Below, piece after piece: positions 15,568-25,049 of a stretch of DNA of 64,000 nt. The stretch lies in assembly GCF_900163635.1 (NCBI RefSeq), contig NZ_FUID01000004.1:1-64000 (forward strand), read 5' to 3'. A program made the position numbers and the translations under genes. The stretch's first letter is position 1, and the number at the start of each line of letters is the position of its first letter. The notes under the pieces are model-generated. The model did no database searches and was not told where the DNA came from. It was given only the letters and a program-made list of their open reading frames with translations. The stretch comes from Leucobacter sp. 7(1). GTDB taxonomy: Bacteria > Actinomycetota > Actinomycetes > Actinomycetales > Microbacteriaceae.

Positions 15568-16602
15568 ATGATGCATCGACGACGCAATTTCGCGCTCACC
15601 CTGATGGGCGTGACCGCTCTGACGCTTGCGGGGTGCGCGAGTGCCCCGAATGACGCCGAGTCCGGAGGTGACACAATCACCCTCAGCTATGCATACTTCG
15701 CACCGGCGGTGTCGTTCCCCTCGGTCCAAATGGCCGAGTGGGCGCGGTTGCTCACGGAGCGTACCGATGGCCAGGTTGAGGTCGACCTCTTCTACGGCGG
15801 CACCCTGCTGGGCTCCGGGGACATCTACGAGGGGGTGAGTCAGGGTGTTGCCGATGTGGGCCTCGACTCCCCCGCGTATGACACCAGCCGGTTCCCGCTC
15901 TCCAGCGTGATCGCGGTCCCCCTCGGGCTGAGCGACCCCGTCGCTGCGTCCCACACGTTCCTCGATCTGCTGCTTGAGTTCGAACCCGAGGAGTACGATG
16001 ATTTTCAGATCATTACCGCGTTCACCACCGAGGCAGCCTACCTGCAGACCACGAAGCCTGTTACCACGCGCGACGAGGCCAAGGGGATGACGTTGCGCGG
16101 CTCCGCGGCCACAATCCCCGTCTTGGAACAGCTCGGGATCAGCCCGGTCGGCCTGCCCATGAACGAGGTCAGCGAGCAGCTCAGTACCGGAGTGATCGAC
16201 GGGTACGCAGCGTCGCGTGAGGTGCTCAAGGGCTTTGGCCTCGCCGAGCAAGTGTCGGCAATTACGGACTTCCCGCTCGGGATCGGGAACAGCTTTGTTG
16301 CGGTGATGGACCAGGCCAAGTTCGATGCGCTCCCCGAGAACGTGAAGGAGGTGATCCTTGAGCTCCGTGAAGAGATGGCGGAGTTCGCGGGCTCGCAGCA
16401 CCTCGCCGAAATCGCTGAGTCCGAGGAACTCGCGGAGAGCGAAGGTGTGGAAACTGTGACGGTTGCTGGCGCTGACGCCCCGGCGTGGCAAGCGATCCTC
16501 GATGAGCAGGCGGAAGCCTGGGTGCGTGACAACGCGGGCGCCCCCTTCGACGCTCGCGCGGTCCTCGAACGCACGCGCGAGCTCGCCGCCGAGAACGAGT
16601 GA
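15568..16602 (+). CDS. TRAP transporter solute-binding lipoprotein (DctP family)
   Basis: 344 residues; captures a carboxylate outside the membrane and delivers it to the Q-M permease. A signal peptide ends in the lipobox LAGC with Cys23, so the mature protein is lipid-anchored, as expected in a Gram-positive. DctP landmarks include the VDLFYGGTLLGSGDIYEGV strand-helix and the region GMTLRGSAATIPVLEQLGISP, where an Arg normally binds the substrate carboxylate (here Arg in TLRGS). AAAGGAG lies six bases before the ATG at 15568. First gene of the four-gene operon; its stop overlaps the dctQ GTG by four bases. The ligand is inferred to be the aromatic acid used by the island. Confidence 0.92.
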   Translation: MMHRRRNFALTLMGVTALTLAGCASAPNDAESGGDTITLSYAYFAPAVSFPSVQMAEWARLLTERTDGQVEVDLFYGGTLLGSGDIYEGVSQGVADVGLDSPAYDTSRFPLSSVIAVPLGLSDPVAASHTFLDLLLEFEPEEYDDFQIITAFTTEAAYLQTTKPVTTRDEAKGMTLRGSAATIPVLEQLGISPVGLPMNEVSEQLSTGVIDGYAASREVLKGFGLAEQVSAITDFPLGIGNSFVAVMDQAKFDALPENVKEVILELREEMAEFAGSQHLAEIAESEELAESEGVETVTVAGADAPAWQAILDEQAEAWVRDNAGAPFDARAVLERTRELAAENE

Positions 16603-17135
16603 GCCCCGTCATGCGGGGACTCACCCGGGTGATCCGCGGGATCACGCTGCTCAGCGTCACGGTGTCTGGCGTGATCCTCAACGTGGTCATGCTGCTGCTC
16701 GTGGCGAACGTGGTGTTGCGTCTGCTGAATCGCCCTATCCTCGGGCTCTACGAGGTGCTCACCGCGTGCACGGTCGTGTTGCTCGGGCTTAGCCTCGGAG
16801 ACTCCCAGCGGGAGAAGCAGCACGTCGCCATCGACCTTGTCACCGCACGTTTCCCGCCGCGGGTGCAGACGGGCCTCGTCGCGCTCACCACGGCGCTCTC
16901 AGTGATCGTGTTCACCATGATCGCCGTAGCGTTGCTGCGCTACGCCGCACTTCAGGTGCAGGCCGCGACCGCGTCAGAGATCCTCCGGATCCCCACGTGG
17001 CCGGCACTCGCCGCACTGATCTTCGGGATCTTCCTGCTCGTGAGTGTGCTCGCGGTGGACTTGATTCGCAGCACCCAGCGGGCGCTTCGCCCGGCACACC
17101 GCACCGCTGAGCCTGACTGGAAGGAGGCGTGGTGA
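16599..17135 (+). CDS. TRAP transporter small permease subunit (DctQ family)
   Basis: 178 residues with four membrane spans (about 18-38, 52-72, 92-115, 132-155). The LGLSLGDSQREKQHVAIDLV block around residue 62 contains the H-V-x-I/V-D feature seen in this family. Starts with GTG in a GTGA overlap with the binding-protein stop, and overlaps the large subunit gene the same way, so the three TRAP proteins are translationally linked. Works with DctM as the membrane part of an ion-driven importer. Confidence 0.9.
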   Translation: MSPVMRGLTRVIRGITLLSVTVSGVILNVVMLLLVANVVLRLLNRPILGLYEVLTACTVVLLGLSLGDSQREKQHVAIDLVTARFPPRVQTGLVALTTALSVIVFTMIAVALLRYAALQVQAATASEILRIPTWPALAALIFGIFLLVSVLAVDLIRSTQRALRPAHRTAEPDWKEAW

Positions 17136-18421
17136 GCGCACAATTGATTGCCCTAGCGGGGATCCTGCTCTTTTTTGTGCTGATCTCTCTCCGGATGCCC
17201 ATCGCGTATGCAATGGCGGGCGTCGGGTTGCTCGGAATGATCGTGCTCTCGGGCACCGAGTCCGCGATGCAACTGATCGCAGGGGACGTCTTTCGCCAGT
17301 TCAGTACTCTGAGCATGGCCGTGATCCCCCTCTTCATCTTCATGGGCCAGATCGTGTTCCACACCGGAATGAGCACAAAGCTATTCCACGCCGCCTACAC
17401 CTGGTTCGGCGCGATCCCAGGCGGCCTGGCTGCGACGACGCTCGTGTCGAGCGCACTCTTCTCCGCAGTTTCAGGCTCCAATTCAGCGGGCACCGCCACG
17501 ATCGGGGCCATTGTCCTCCCCGAAATGAAGAAGTACGGGTATCACAAGCGCTTTGCGAGCGGCACCGTCGCGATTGGCGGGACGCTGGGCATCCTCATCC
17601 CACCATCCACCGCGCTGATCATCGTGTCTGTGCAGGCCGAGCAGTCAATTGCCGCACTGTTCCGAGCCGCACTGCTCCCCGGATTCCTGATTACCGCGCT
17701 GCTCGTGATCACCGCTCTGCTCAGAGTACGGATCACCCCGGGTCTCGCGCCGCGCGGCCCAGGGGCGAGCTGGGGCGAGCGATTCCGCTCGCTCAGCGGC
17801 ACTGTCGAGATCGTGGTGCTCTTTGGCGTGTCGGTCGTCGGCATGCTGCTCGGTTGGTTCTCCCCCACTGAGGCGGCGGGGGTCGGCGCCGGGGGCGCAG
17901 TCCTCATCGGCGTGGTGACCCGGCAACTCACCTGGGAGAAGTTTCGCCGCGCCACGCTGGAGACACTCCGGATCACGGCGTTTGTGGTCATGCTGATCGT
18001 CTCAGCCGTGATCTTCGGCCGGTTCCTGACGATCACGCGGCTGCCCTTCGACCTCGCGAGTTGGGCGGCGGATATCCCCGTCGCCCCCATCGTTGTGCTC
18101 TTGCTTGTGCTCGGAATCTACCTGCTCGGCGGTGCGCTGATGGACGGACTCGGGTTTCTCGTGCTGAGCATTCCGCTCTTCTACCCGCTCCTCGCGGCGC
18201 TCGGCTACGACCTTGTCTGGGCAACGATCATTGTGGTGCTTGTCACCACGTTTGGCGCGGTCACACCACCCGTGGGCGTGAACGCGTTCATCGTGGCGGG
18301 TATCTCGCGCGACGTCAGCATCATCGACGTCTTCCGCGGTGTGCTGCCCTACTACATCCCCTACGCGGTAGTTATCGCCGCGTTCATTGCTTGGCCGGGG
18401 CTCATCACCTTCGCAGCCTGA
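17132..18421 (+). CDS. TRAP transporter large permease subunit (DctM family)
   Basis: 429 residues, about 12 spans, the ion-coupled transport subunit. Family blocks include the RMPIAYAMAGVGLLG start, SGSNSAGTATIGAIVLPEM near residue 112 and the late FGAVTPPVGVNAFIVAG repeat, which matches the two-fold internal symmetry of these proteins. A GTG at 17129 also exists, but AAGGAGG sits only one base before it; the second GTG at 17132 has four-base spacing and a GTGA overlap with dctQ, so I start there. The monooxygenase gene follows after 53 bases with no terminator. Confidence 0.92.
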   Translation: MSAQLIALAGILLFFVLISLRMPIAYAMAGVGLLGMIVLSGTESAMQLIAGDVFRQFSTLSMAVIPLFIFMGQIVFHTGMSTKLFHAAYTWFGAIPGGLAATTLVSSALFSAVSGSNSAGTATIGAIVLPEMKKYGYHKRFASGTVAIGGTLGILIPPSTALIIVSVQAEQSIAALFRAALLPGFLITALLVITALLRVRITPGLAPRGPGASWGERFRSLSGTVEIVVLFGVSVVGMLLGWFSPTEAAGVGAGGAVLIGVVTRQLTWEKFRRATLETLRITAFVVMLIVSAVIFGRFLTITRLPFDLASWAADIPVAPIVVLLLVLGIYLLGGALMDGLGFLVLSIPLFYPLLAALGYDLVWATIIVVLVTTFGAVTPPVGVNAFIVAGISRDVSIIDVFRGVLPYYIPYAVVIAAFIAWPGLITFAA

Positions 18422-18474
18422 GCACGGCCCCATCTCGCCGGCGTCCCTGTCGGCCCGAACAAGGAAGCAGAATC

Positions 18475-20379
18475 ATGCAGTTTCACCACCACGGATATGT
18501 CTCCGGTGACCCCCGACTTGAACCTGCCAGCGGCATCGGACTCACCCGCAGCCCTGAACTCCCCGCGGAGATCGACGTACTTATCGTGGGCTCCGGGCCG
18601 GCCGGAATTATCGCGACCGCACAGCTCGCCCAGTTTCCGGGCGTGGTCACCCGCACGATTGAGCGCCGGGATGGTCGCCTGCAGCAAGGCCAAGCGGACG
18701 GCATCCAGGCGCGGAGTCTGGAAACCTTTCAAGCCTTTGGATTCGCGGAGCAGGTGCGGCAAGAAGCGTTTCAGATCACCGAAATGGCCTTTTGGAAGCC
18801 AAACCCGGACGCCCTCAGCGAGGTCTCGCGCGCGGCAGTCACCATCGATGACGAGCACGGCATGAGCGAGTTCCCCCACGTCGCGGTCAACCAGGCCCGC
18901 GTCATCGACTACTTCGCGGATTTCGCCCGGCGATCCCCCGCCCGCGGGGACATCGACTACGGCTATGAGCTCGTGGACCTGGAAGTACTCGACCAGGGCG
19001 ACTACCCGATCCGGGTCGTGCTCCGCCACGAATCACCGGATCTCCCGGGGAAACTTCGCACAGTGCACGCGAAGTATGTTGTCGGCGCCGACGGGGCGCC
19101 TTCGAGCGTGCGCCACGCGATGGGCGCCAAACTCGTGGGCGACCGCTCACTCCATGCGTGGGGGGTCGCAGACGTGCTGGCGATCACGGATTTCCCCGAC
19201 GTCCGGAAGAAGTGCGCGATCCAGTCGCGGGACGGGGGCAACATCCTGCTGATCCCGCGCGAGGGAAATTACCTGTTCCGAATGTACGTGGACCTGGGCG
19301 AAGTCGGCCCCGAGGACCGCGGCGCCATCCGGCAGACCCCGCTCGAAGAGATCCTGGATCGCGCCCGCGCGATCATGCACCCGTACACACTAGAGGTGCG
19401 TGACGTGCCCTGGCATAGCGTCTACGAGGTAGCGCACCGCCTCGCCGATCGCTTCGACGACGCGGCGACCTCTCCCGACGGCACGCCACGCGTCTTCCTC
19501 ACCGGGGACGCCTGCCACACGCACAGCGCCAAGGCTGGCCAGGGCATGAACGTGTCGATCCAGGACGGCTGGAATATCGGGTGGAAACTCGGCTACGTTG
19601 TGTCGGGACGCAGTCCTGAAGTCCTGCTCGAGAGCTACGCGGCCGAGCGCCGTGTGATCGCGCAGGACCTCATCACCTTCGACCGCGAGTGGTCCACGAT
19701 GATGGCGAAGAAGCCACACGAATTCGCGTCGCCCTCCGAGCTTGAAGACTTCTACGTCGCCACAGCGGAGTTTCCGTTCGGTTTCATGACGCAGTACCGG
19801 GACCCGCTCCTCACCGGCCCCAACCGGCATCAGGCACTCGCCGCAGGGTTCCCACTGGGAAAGCGCTTCAAGTCCGCGCTCACCACACGCGTCGCCGACG
19901 GCGTGAGCCTCCACCTCGGCCACCACCATCGGGCCGACGGTCGCTTTCGGATCTACGCCTTTGCTGACGCTCAGGGTGACAATCTCACCGCGTGGGCACG
20001 GTGGATGCGCGACTCACCCGAGTCGCCTGTGCAGCGCAGCCGGGTTGCCGGGACGGACCTGGACGCCGTGCTCGATATCAAAGTGATCTACCCCCAGGAG
20101 CATCACGCGGTTGATCTGGGCGCGGTTCCCGACCTCTTCCTGCCCCGCTCCGGACCGTACGGGCTGATCGACTACGAGAAGGTCTACGCCGCGCAGCCGG
20201 GCGCGGACATTTTCGCGGAGCGCGGGATCGACCGCGGAGGAGTCGCGGTGCTTGTCCGGCCTGATCAGTACGTGTCGCACATCGTGCCGCTGAACCGTCC
20301 CGAGGAGCTTGCCACGTTCCTCCGGACCGTCCTCACGGACCGCGCAGCACAGCCCGCCTCCGTGGGTGCGGCCGTCTGA
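18475..20379 (+). CDS. FAD-dependent aromatic hydroxylase (MobA / phenol 2-monooxygenase-like)
   Basis: 634 residues, class A flavin monooxygenase. FAD dinucleotide motif GSGPAG is at 39-44, the DG motif (GADG) at 204-207 and the second FAD motif GDACHTHSAKAGQGMN at 344-359. A thioredoxin-like C-terminal domain (about 450-634) places it with 3-hydroxybenzoate 4-hydroxylase (about 639 residues) and phenol hydroxylase. AAGGA precedes the ATG at 18475. It is last in the TRAP operon, so uptake and hydroxylation are co-expressed. It should add a hydroxyl next to an existing one, making the diol that LigAB cleaves. The true ring, benzoate or hydroxypyridine type, cannot be read from the sequence. 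Confidence 0.9.
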   Translation: MQFHHHGYVSGDPRLEPASGIGLTRSPELPAEIDVLIVGSGPAGIIATAQLAQFPGVVTRTIERRDGRLQQGQADGIQARSLETFQAFGFAEQVRQEAFQITEMAFWKPNPDALSEVSRAAVTIDDEHGMSEFPHVAVNQARVIDYFADFARRSPARGDIDYGYELVDLEVLDQGDYPIRVVLRHESPDLPGKLRTVHAKYVVGADGAPSSVRHAMGAKLVGDRSLHAWGVADVLAITDFPDVRKKCAIQSRDGGNILLIPREGNYLFRMYVDLGEVGPEDRGAIRQTPLEEILDRARAIMHPYTLEVRDVPWHSVYEVAHRLADRFDDAATSPDGTPRVFLTGDACHTHSAKAGQGMNVSIQDGWNIGWKLGYVVSGRSPEVLLESYAAERRVIAQDLITFDREWSTMMAKKPHEFASPSELEDFYVATAEFPFGFMTQYRDPLLTGPNRHQALAAGFPLGKRFKSALTTRVADGVSLHLGHHHRADGRFRIYAFADAQGDNLTAWARWMRDSPESPVQRSRVAGTDLDAVLDIKVIYPQEHHAVDLGAVPDLFLPRSGPYGLIDYEKVYAAQPGADIFAERGIDRGGVAVLVRPDQYVSHIVPLNRPEELATFLRTVLTDRAAQPASVGAAV

Positions 20380-20389
20380 GACGGGGCCC

Positions 20390-21604
20390 TCAGGCCGCAG
20401 GGGGCGCTGCGGCCTCGAAGCGAGGGGGGAGCGGGAGATTCCCCACCCCGGACACGCGGACCTCACTGAGCCCCTGCCAGGCGGCGGCCTGAGCCAATAG
20501 CGCGCGGGCGGCTTCGCCGGCTCGAGCCGGGGCGCCGGGTTCTTGCCAGGCAGCCTGGACACGGAGCGCGCCGCCCGCTCGATCGGCTTTCAGATCGATC
20601 CGCCCGGCCAGCACGCCGCCGACGAGCAGCGGGAGGCAGTAGTACCCGAACTGCCGTTGGGCCTGCGGCGTGTAGATCTCGATCCGGTAGTGGAAGTCGA
20701 ACATTCGCTCGGCGCGTGGCCGGAACCAGACCACCGGATCAAACGGCGTGAGGAGTGCGTCCGGAGTGAGGCGGGAAGGCACGCGAGCGTCACGGTGCAG
20801 CCAGGCCTCCTGCGGCTTCCCGGTACGGTCGTCCCAGCCCCGGACCCGCACGGGCACGAGCTCCCCGAGGTCTTCCAGAGCGCGCACGGAGACACGCGCC
20901 TCGGCAGTTTTGAGCCGATGATAGTCGGCAAGATCGTGTAGCGTCGCCACACCCAGTGAGCGAGCGGCCTGAGCAACGAGTCTGCGCTGTGCCGCCGCCC
21001 GGCTGGGCGGGCTCACGAGGAGCTCCGGTGCCAACACCTGCTCCGCGAGCGCGTAGCGCCGCTGGAATCCCTCGCGCCCGGCCGAAACGACCTCACCCGT
21101 GGCGAACAGCAGCTCGACAGCGTGCTTCGTTTCGCTCCAGTCCCACCACGGGCCCCGGACAGCACGAGGGCCGTCTTCGAGGTCCCGGACCAGGCTCGGC
21201 CCGCCATCGCCGAGCTGTTCGCGCACCCGGGCGAGGGCCGGAGCGAGCTCTGTGGCCCGACCGGTCCGCTCAGCGCGCTCACGGAAGTCAGCCATCCGCC
21301 AGGTGAAGAGCGGGCGGTCGCCGACAGGGATGAAGGCGGCCTCGTGTGCCCAGTACTCAGTGAACTCGCCACTGTGCCACAGCAGCCGGTCGAGCGCACC
21401 GGGATCGTACACACCGTGGCGGGAGAAGACGGGTAAGTAGTGGCTCCGCGCAAATACGTTGACGGAGTCGATCTGCAGCACGTGCAGGCGCGACAGCGCC
21501 GGATCGAACGGCCGGCGCTGTCGCAACCGCGGAGTCTGCGTGAACCCCTGCGCCGCGAGCGCGACGCGGCGGGCCTCAGCGGCGCTCAGCGTATCGCGAC
21601 TCAT
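20390..21604 (-). CDS. Winged-helix DNA glycosylase of the AlkX/YcaQ (HTH_42) family
   Basis: 404 residues of three tandem winged helices. Members unhook DNA interstrand crosslinks. The catalytic Q-x-D motif that marks the AlkX branch (AlkZ proteins have Q-x-Q) is present as LQIDSV, residues 43-48, with the preceding LSRLHV helix. Other family features are EYWAHEAAFIP near residue 83 and the LTPFDPVVWFRPRAERMFDF block near residue 292. It starts 22 bases after the ndk stop on the same strand and is unrelated to the island. It has no obvious binding site and may be translated from the ndk message. Confidence 0.85.
   Translation of the reverse strand: MSRDTLSAAEARRVALAAQGFTQTPRLRQRRPFDPALSRLHVLQIDSVNVFARSHYLPVFSRHGVYDPGALDRLLWHSGEFTEYWAHEAAFIPVGDRPLFTWRMADFRERAERTGRATELAPALARVREQLGDGGPSLVRDLEDGPRAVRGPWWDWSETKHAVELLFATGEVVSAGREGFQRRYALAEQVLAPELLVSPPSRAAAQRRLVAQAARSLGVATLHDLADYHRLKTAEARVSVRALEDLGELVPVRVRGWDDRTGKPQEAWLHRDARVPSRLTPDALLTPFDPVVWFRPRAERMFDFHYRIEIYTPQAQRQFGYYCLPLLVGGVLAGRIDLKADRAGGALRVQAAWQEPGAPARAGEAARALLAQAAAWQGLSEVRVSGVGNLPLPPRFEAAAPPAA
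20392..20415. terminator. Hairpin at the convergent end of the monooxygenase operon
   Basis: Nine-base perfect arms (AGGCCGCAG / CTGCGGCCT) with a six-base loop, starting 12 bases after the monooxygenase stop and lying inside the last codons of the convergent AlkX-like gene. No T tract; likely terminator for the plus-strand operon. Confidence 0.45.
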
Positions 21605-21625
21605 CGACAGCGTTGGTGTGGGGGC

Positions 21626-22042
21626 TTAGGCGAACCAGAGGGCGAGCTCGCGCTCAGCCGACAGTGTCGAATCGGAGCCGTGCACCAGGTTCTGCTGCAC
21701 CGCAACGCCCCAGTCGCGACCCAGATCCCCGCGGATCGTGCCGGGAGCGGCGGTCGTCGGATCGGTGGCACCCGCGAGTGAGCGGAAGCCTTCGATGACC
21801 CGGTCACCCTCGGCGCGCACGGCGACGATCGGGCCCGAGGACATGAACTCGAGCAGCGGCGCGAAGAAGGGCTTACCCTCGTGTTCGGCGTAGTGCTCGG
21901 CCAGCAACTCTCGGCTCGCGGTGACCATGCGCAGATCTGTGATGCGGTAGCCCTTCGCTTCAACGCGGCGAAGGATCTCGCCGCTCAGGCCACGGGCCAC
22001 GCCGTCGGGCTTGACAAGGATGAGGGTTTCTTCAGCGGACAT
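21626..22042 (-). CDS. ndk: Nucleoside-diphosphate kinase
   Basis: 138 residues, the normal length. Transfers the gamma phosphate between nucleoside triphosphates and diphosphates through a phosphohistidine. The N-terminal ETLILVKPDGVARGLSGEI and the active-site NLVHGSDS with His121 are intact. GAGGAG lies five bases before the ATG. In relatives ndk is near the folC-ileS cluster, as here, but a CorA gene and a DUF4233 gene lie between. Confidence 0.97.
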   Translation of the reverse strand: MSAEETLILVKPDGVARGLSGEILRRVEAKGYRITDLRMVTASRELLAEHYAEHEGKPFFAPLLEFMSSGPIVAVRAEGDRVIEGFRSLAGATDPTTAAPGTIRGDLGRDWGVAVQQNLVHGSDSTLSAERELALWFA

Positions 22043-22154
22043 GCAGCTCCTCGTGTGCGAAAGTGTCGTGGGCGCACCGCGCCCCACCGTCCAGTCTAGT
22101 CGTGGCCTCGTCGCCAAGCCGGACCACGTGCGGCGGATGCCCTACGCTGAGGCT

Positions 22155-23192
22155 ATGTTTGGCACTACCACCCGGAGAACCCGCTACATCGTTGACGGGC
22201 ACCTCACGCCTGCGCCACAGGACGTCAGCATCACAGAAGCCCTGACCTTTGCCGAGCGCACACCCGGCGGCACCGCGCTGTGTTTGTTTCCACGGGCCAC
22301 AGGGCAGGAGATCGCGGAGCTTGCGGCTGCCTGGCACCTCCATCCACTGCTCGCCGAGGATCTGCGGGACGCGGGTCAGCGCCCCAAGCTCGAGAGATAC
22401 GGGGACGTGCTCTTCGTGGTGGTCCGTGCCGCACACTACATCGATGCTTCGGAAGACGTGAAGCTGTCGGAGTTTCACGTGCTGGTACGGCCGGGCACCA
22501 TCGCCGTCGTGTGCCAGGACGGGCGGTGGATCGACGGGAGCGACGCAGCCGATCTGCCAGAAAACACCGTGGATACCGTGGCGCGCGGAGATGAGACGCT
22601 ACTCGATGATCCGCGCCTCCTGATGCTGGGGCCTGAAGCGGTGCTGTACCGCCTCCTGGGTGCCATCGTTGACGGGTACGACCCGGTATTGCGGGGACTC
22701 ACCGTCGATCGTGAGGAGATAGAGTCCCAAGTATTCGGTGGTGACACCGCGGCCGCGGAGCGGATCTATCACCTGAGTCGCGAGGTCATCGAACTGCAAC
22801 ACGCGTCGTCATCTCTTGCAGACATCATCGCCTCGCTCCGGGCGGGGTTTGACCGCCACAGCACGCCGACCCCGTTGCAGACGTATGTGCAGGATGTCGC
22901 CGATCATCTGGCGCGCGTATCGACCCGCGTTGCGGAGCTGCGCGAAGCCCTCTCGCAGATCCTCAACGTGAACGGCACCCTCGTGGCGCAGCGTCAGAAC
23001 GAGGACATGAAAAAGATTTCGGGCTGGGCGGCAATCCTGTTTGCCCCGACACTGATCGGTGCGATCTACGGCATGAACTTCGATGTCATGCCCGAACTGC
23101 ACTGGGCGCTCGGCTACCCGCTCGCGCTTGGGGCGATGGCGGCGCTGGGCGGGACCCTGTACGCCGTGTTCAAATTGAAGAAATGGATGTAG
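22155..23192 (+). CDS. CorA-type divalent cation transporter
   Basis: 345 residues. A cytosolic alpha/beta domain and a long helix (to about residue 285) precede two C-terminal spans, with the signature GMN (IYGMNFDVMPELHW) at about residue 306 and a basic KLKKWM tail. CorA pentamers pass Mg2+ or Co2+; a related branch exports Zn2+. The ATG at 22155 has no ribosome binding site, but TACGCT ends six bases before it, suggesting leaderless translation. Divergent to ndk and transcribed alone, ending in a strong bidirectional hairpin. Confidence 0.92.
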   Translation: MFGTTTRRTRYIVDGHLTPAPQDVSITEALTFAERTPGGTALCLFPRATGQEIAELAAAWHLHPLLAEDLRDAGQRPKLERYGDVLFVVVRAAHYIDASEDVKLSEFHVLVRPGTIAVVCQDGRWIDGSDAADLPENTVDTVARGDETLLDDPRLLMLGPEAVLYRLLGAIVDGYDPVLRGLTVDREEIESQVFGGDTAAAERIYHLSREVIELQHASSSLADIIASLRAGFDRHSTPTPLQTYVQDVADHLARVSTRVAELREALSQILNVNGTLVAQRQNEDMKKISGWAAILFAPTLIGAIYGMNFDVMPELHWALGYPLALGAMAALGGTLYAVFKLKKWM

Positions 23193-23226
23193 CTCGTGGG
23201 ACGGACGCTCCGCCCGTCCCACGAGC
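23192..23226. terminator. Bidirectional terminator between corA-like gene and DUF4233-folC-ileS
   Basis: Perfect 13-base arms (GCTCGTGGGACGG at 23192-23204 and its complement at 23214-23226) with a nine-base loop between two convergent stops. Confidence 0.8.
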
Positions 23227-23232
23227 GTAGCC

Positions 23233-23706
23233 TTAGCTGTTGGCCGCGATCCAGGCGGCCCGGTCTCGATCCATCTGGCTGCCCTTCACCATGCAGTACA
23301 CCCACAGCGCGGTGAACAGGATCCCCACGATCAGAGCCATCGGGAGCAGGAACGCGGTGGCGAGCATCAGCCCGTGCACCACCCAGCCGATCGTGATGCC
23401 GACCCGGTCGCGGCGCATCAACGCCAGGCCGAGGATGATCACCACGGCGAGCCCGCCGCCCAAATACAGGCCAAGCTCCCGCGGCTCAAGCGTGCCGAGA
23501 CCGTACAGCGTCAGCCCAATGAGCACAACCACAATGAGCTCGAATCCGAGCACAATTGAGGCGAGCGAGCGTTGTGTCGAGGTTCCACCACGGGTGGATC
23601 CGGAGATCCGCATCGCGGAGTTGTGGGCCATCGTCTCGGACGGCGAGAGCACAAGCTCCGGCTCGTTCGGATCCTCCGGCAGGCCGGGGCGTTGCGTGCC
23701 ACTCAT
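23233..23706 (-). CDS. DUF4233 family membrane protein
   Basis: 157 residues with four spans in its C-terminal two thirds (about 50-68, 78-97, 105-120, 125-142). The N-terminus is soluble and acidic-polar. The ATG at 23706 overlaps the folC stop by four bases. ileS-folC-DUF4233 is a conserved actinobacterial order, which supports the assignment. No function is known. Confidence 0.85.
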   Translation of the reverse strand: MSGTQRPGLPEDPNEPELVLSPSETMAHNSAMRISGSTRGGTSTQRSLASIVLGFELIVVVLIGLTLYGLGTLEPRELGLYLGGGLAVVIILGLALMRRDRVGITIGWVVHGLMLATAFLLPMALIVGILFTALWVYCMVKGSQMDRDRAAWIAANS

Positions 23707-25049
23707 GCGGTCCCCCATCCCTCGGCGCGGGCAAAGGCGATTGCCTCGCCAGCGAGCACAACCGATCCGACGACGAGCACGCCGCGTCCGGGCGAGCGGC
23801 CCGCCCACGCGCGAGCCTCGTCGAGGGCTTCCGGCAGCGACTCCGCGAGCTCTACCGGCGTATCGGGAATCTCGGTGAGCGCGATCTCCCGGAGCTCCGA
23901 CGCGCTGCTCGAGCGCGACGAATCGACGGGCGTGAGGGTGACCCGATGCGCGATCGGTGCGAGGGCGCGGAGCACGCCCGCGGCGTCCTTCTCAGCCAGC
24001 ACCCCTACCACCAGCGCAAGCTCCTCGAAGTTGAACGATTCCGCGACTGCCCGTGCCAGCGCTTCAGCGCCGTGCGGGTTGTGCGCAGCATCAACGTAGA
24101 CGACGGGCTCCGTGCCGATGAGTTGCAGACGTCCGGGCGAGACCAACTGCCCGAAGCCCTCTTCGAGTACCTCCTCCGAGATCGCTCGTTCCCCGCCGAA
24201 GAACGCCTCAACCGCGGCAATCGCGAGCACGGCATTCTCTGCCTGGTGATGGCCGAAGAGCGGCACAAAGGTGGGCGCGTAGCTCCCCCCGGTCAATCCG
24301 GATACCGTGATCACCCGACCGCCGACGGCGAGCTTGTCGTCGAGGAGCGCAAATTGCTCGCCCGCGACCGCGATGCCGGCGCTGTGCTGCTCTGCCGCGG
24401 CGCGCAACTCGGCGAGGGCCGCCGGATCCTGCGCTGCGGTCACCACGATGCTGCCCGGCTTGATGATTCCAGCCTTTGTGCGCGCAATCGTCTCGACATC
24501 GTGGCCAAGGATTGCGGTGTGGTCGAGGTCGATGGGGGTAATGACCGCGACCTGAGCAGTGGCGATATTCGTCGCGTCCCATTCGCCACCCATTCCGACC
24601 TCGATCACGGCGACGTCGACGGGGGCGTCGGCAAAGGCGGCAAACGCCAACACCGCAAGGGCCTCGAAAAACGTGATCGGGCCTTGCCCGTCAGCTCTCA
24701 GCTCTGCGTCCACGAGTGCGAGCGGAGCCTGGAGCTCGGCCCAAGCCTCGGCGAGCGGCTCCGCGGCAATCGGCGAGCCGTCGAGCTGGAAGCGTTCGGT
24801 GAAATCGACAAGGTGCGGGCTCGTGAAGAGCCCAGTGCGCAGGCCGTGCGCGCGCAGCAGAGACTCGATCGCGCGGGCCGTCGAAGTCTTGCCGTTCGTG
24901 CCGGCTACCTGCACCACCGGGAAGGAGAGCTGCGGCGATCCCGCGAGCTCGGCGAGCCGGCGTACAGGCTCGATTCGGGGTCGCGGATTCGCCTCACCAA
25001 CACGCTCGAGCAGTTCTGCGTAGACGCGGCTTGCGGGGTCCTGAGTCAT
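23703..25049 (-). CDS. folC: Bifunctional folylpolyglutamate / dihydrofolate synthase
   Basis: 448 residues, Mur-ligase fold. Adds glutamates to folates, and in many bacteria also makes dihydrofolate from dihydropteroate. The ATP loop GTNGKTS is at residues 50-56, followed by [19 protein letters not shown], the folate/omega-loop region, and the central [12 protein letters not shown] block. The ATG at 25049 overlaps the ileS stop by four bases (ATGA), so expression probably depends on the ileS T-box upstream. Length is normal. Confidence 0.96.
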   Translation of the reverse strand: MTQDPASRVYAELLERVGEANPRPRIEPVRRLAELAGSPQLSFPVVQVAGTNGKTSTARAIESLLRAHGLRTGLFTSPHLVDFTERFQLDGSPIAAEPLAEAWAELQAPLALVDAELRADGQGPITFFEALAVLAFAAFADAPVDVAVIEVGMGGEWDATNIATAQVAVITPIDLDHTAILGHDVETIARTKAGIIKPGSIVVTAAQDPAALAELRAAAEQHSAGIAVAGEQFALLDDKLAVGGRVITVSGLTGGSYAPTFVPLFGHHQAENAVLAIAAVEAFFGGERAISEEVLEEGFGQLVSPGRLQLIGTEPVVYVDAAHNPHGAEALARAVAESFNFEELALVVGVLAEKDAAGVLRALAPIAHRVTLTPVDSSRSSSASELREIALTEIPDTPVELAESLPEALDEARAWAGRSPGRGVLVVGSVVLAGEAIAFARAEGWGTA

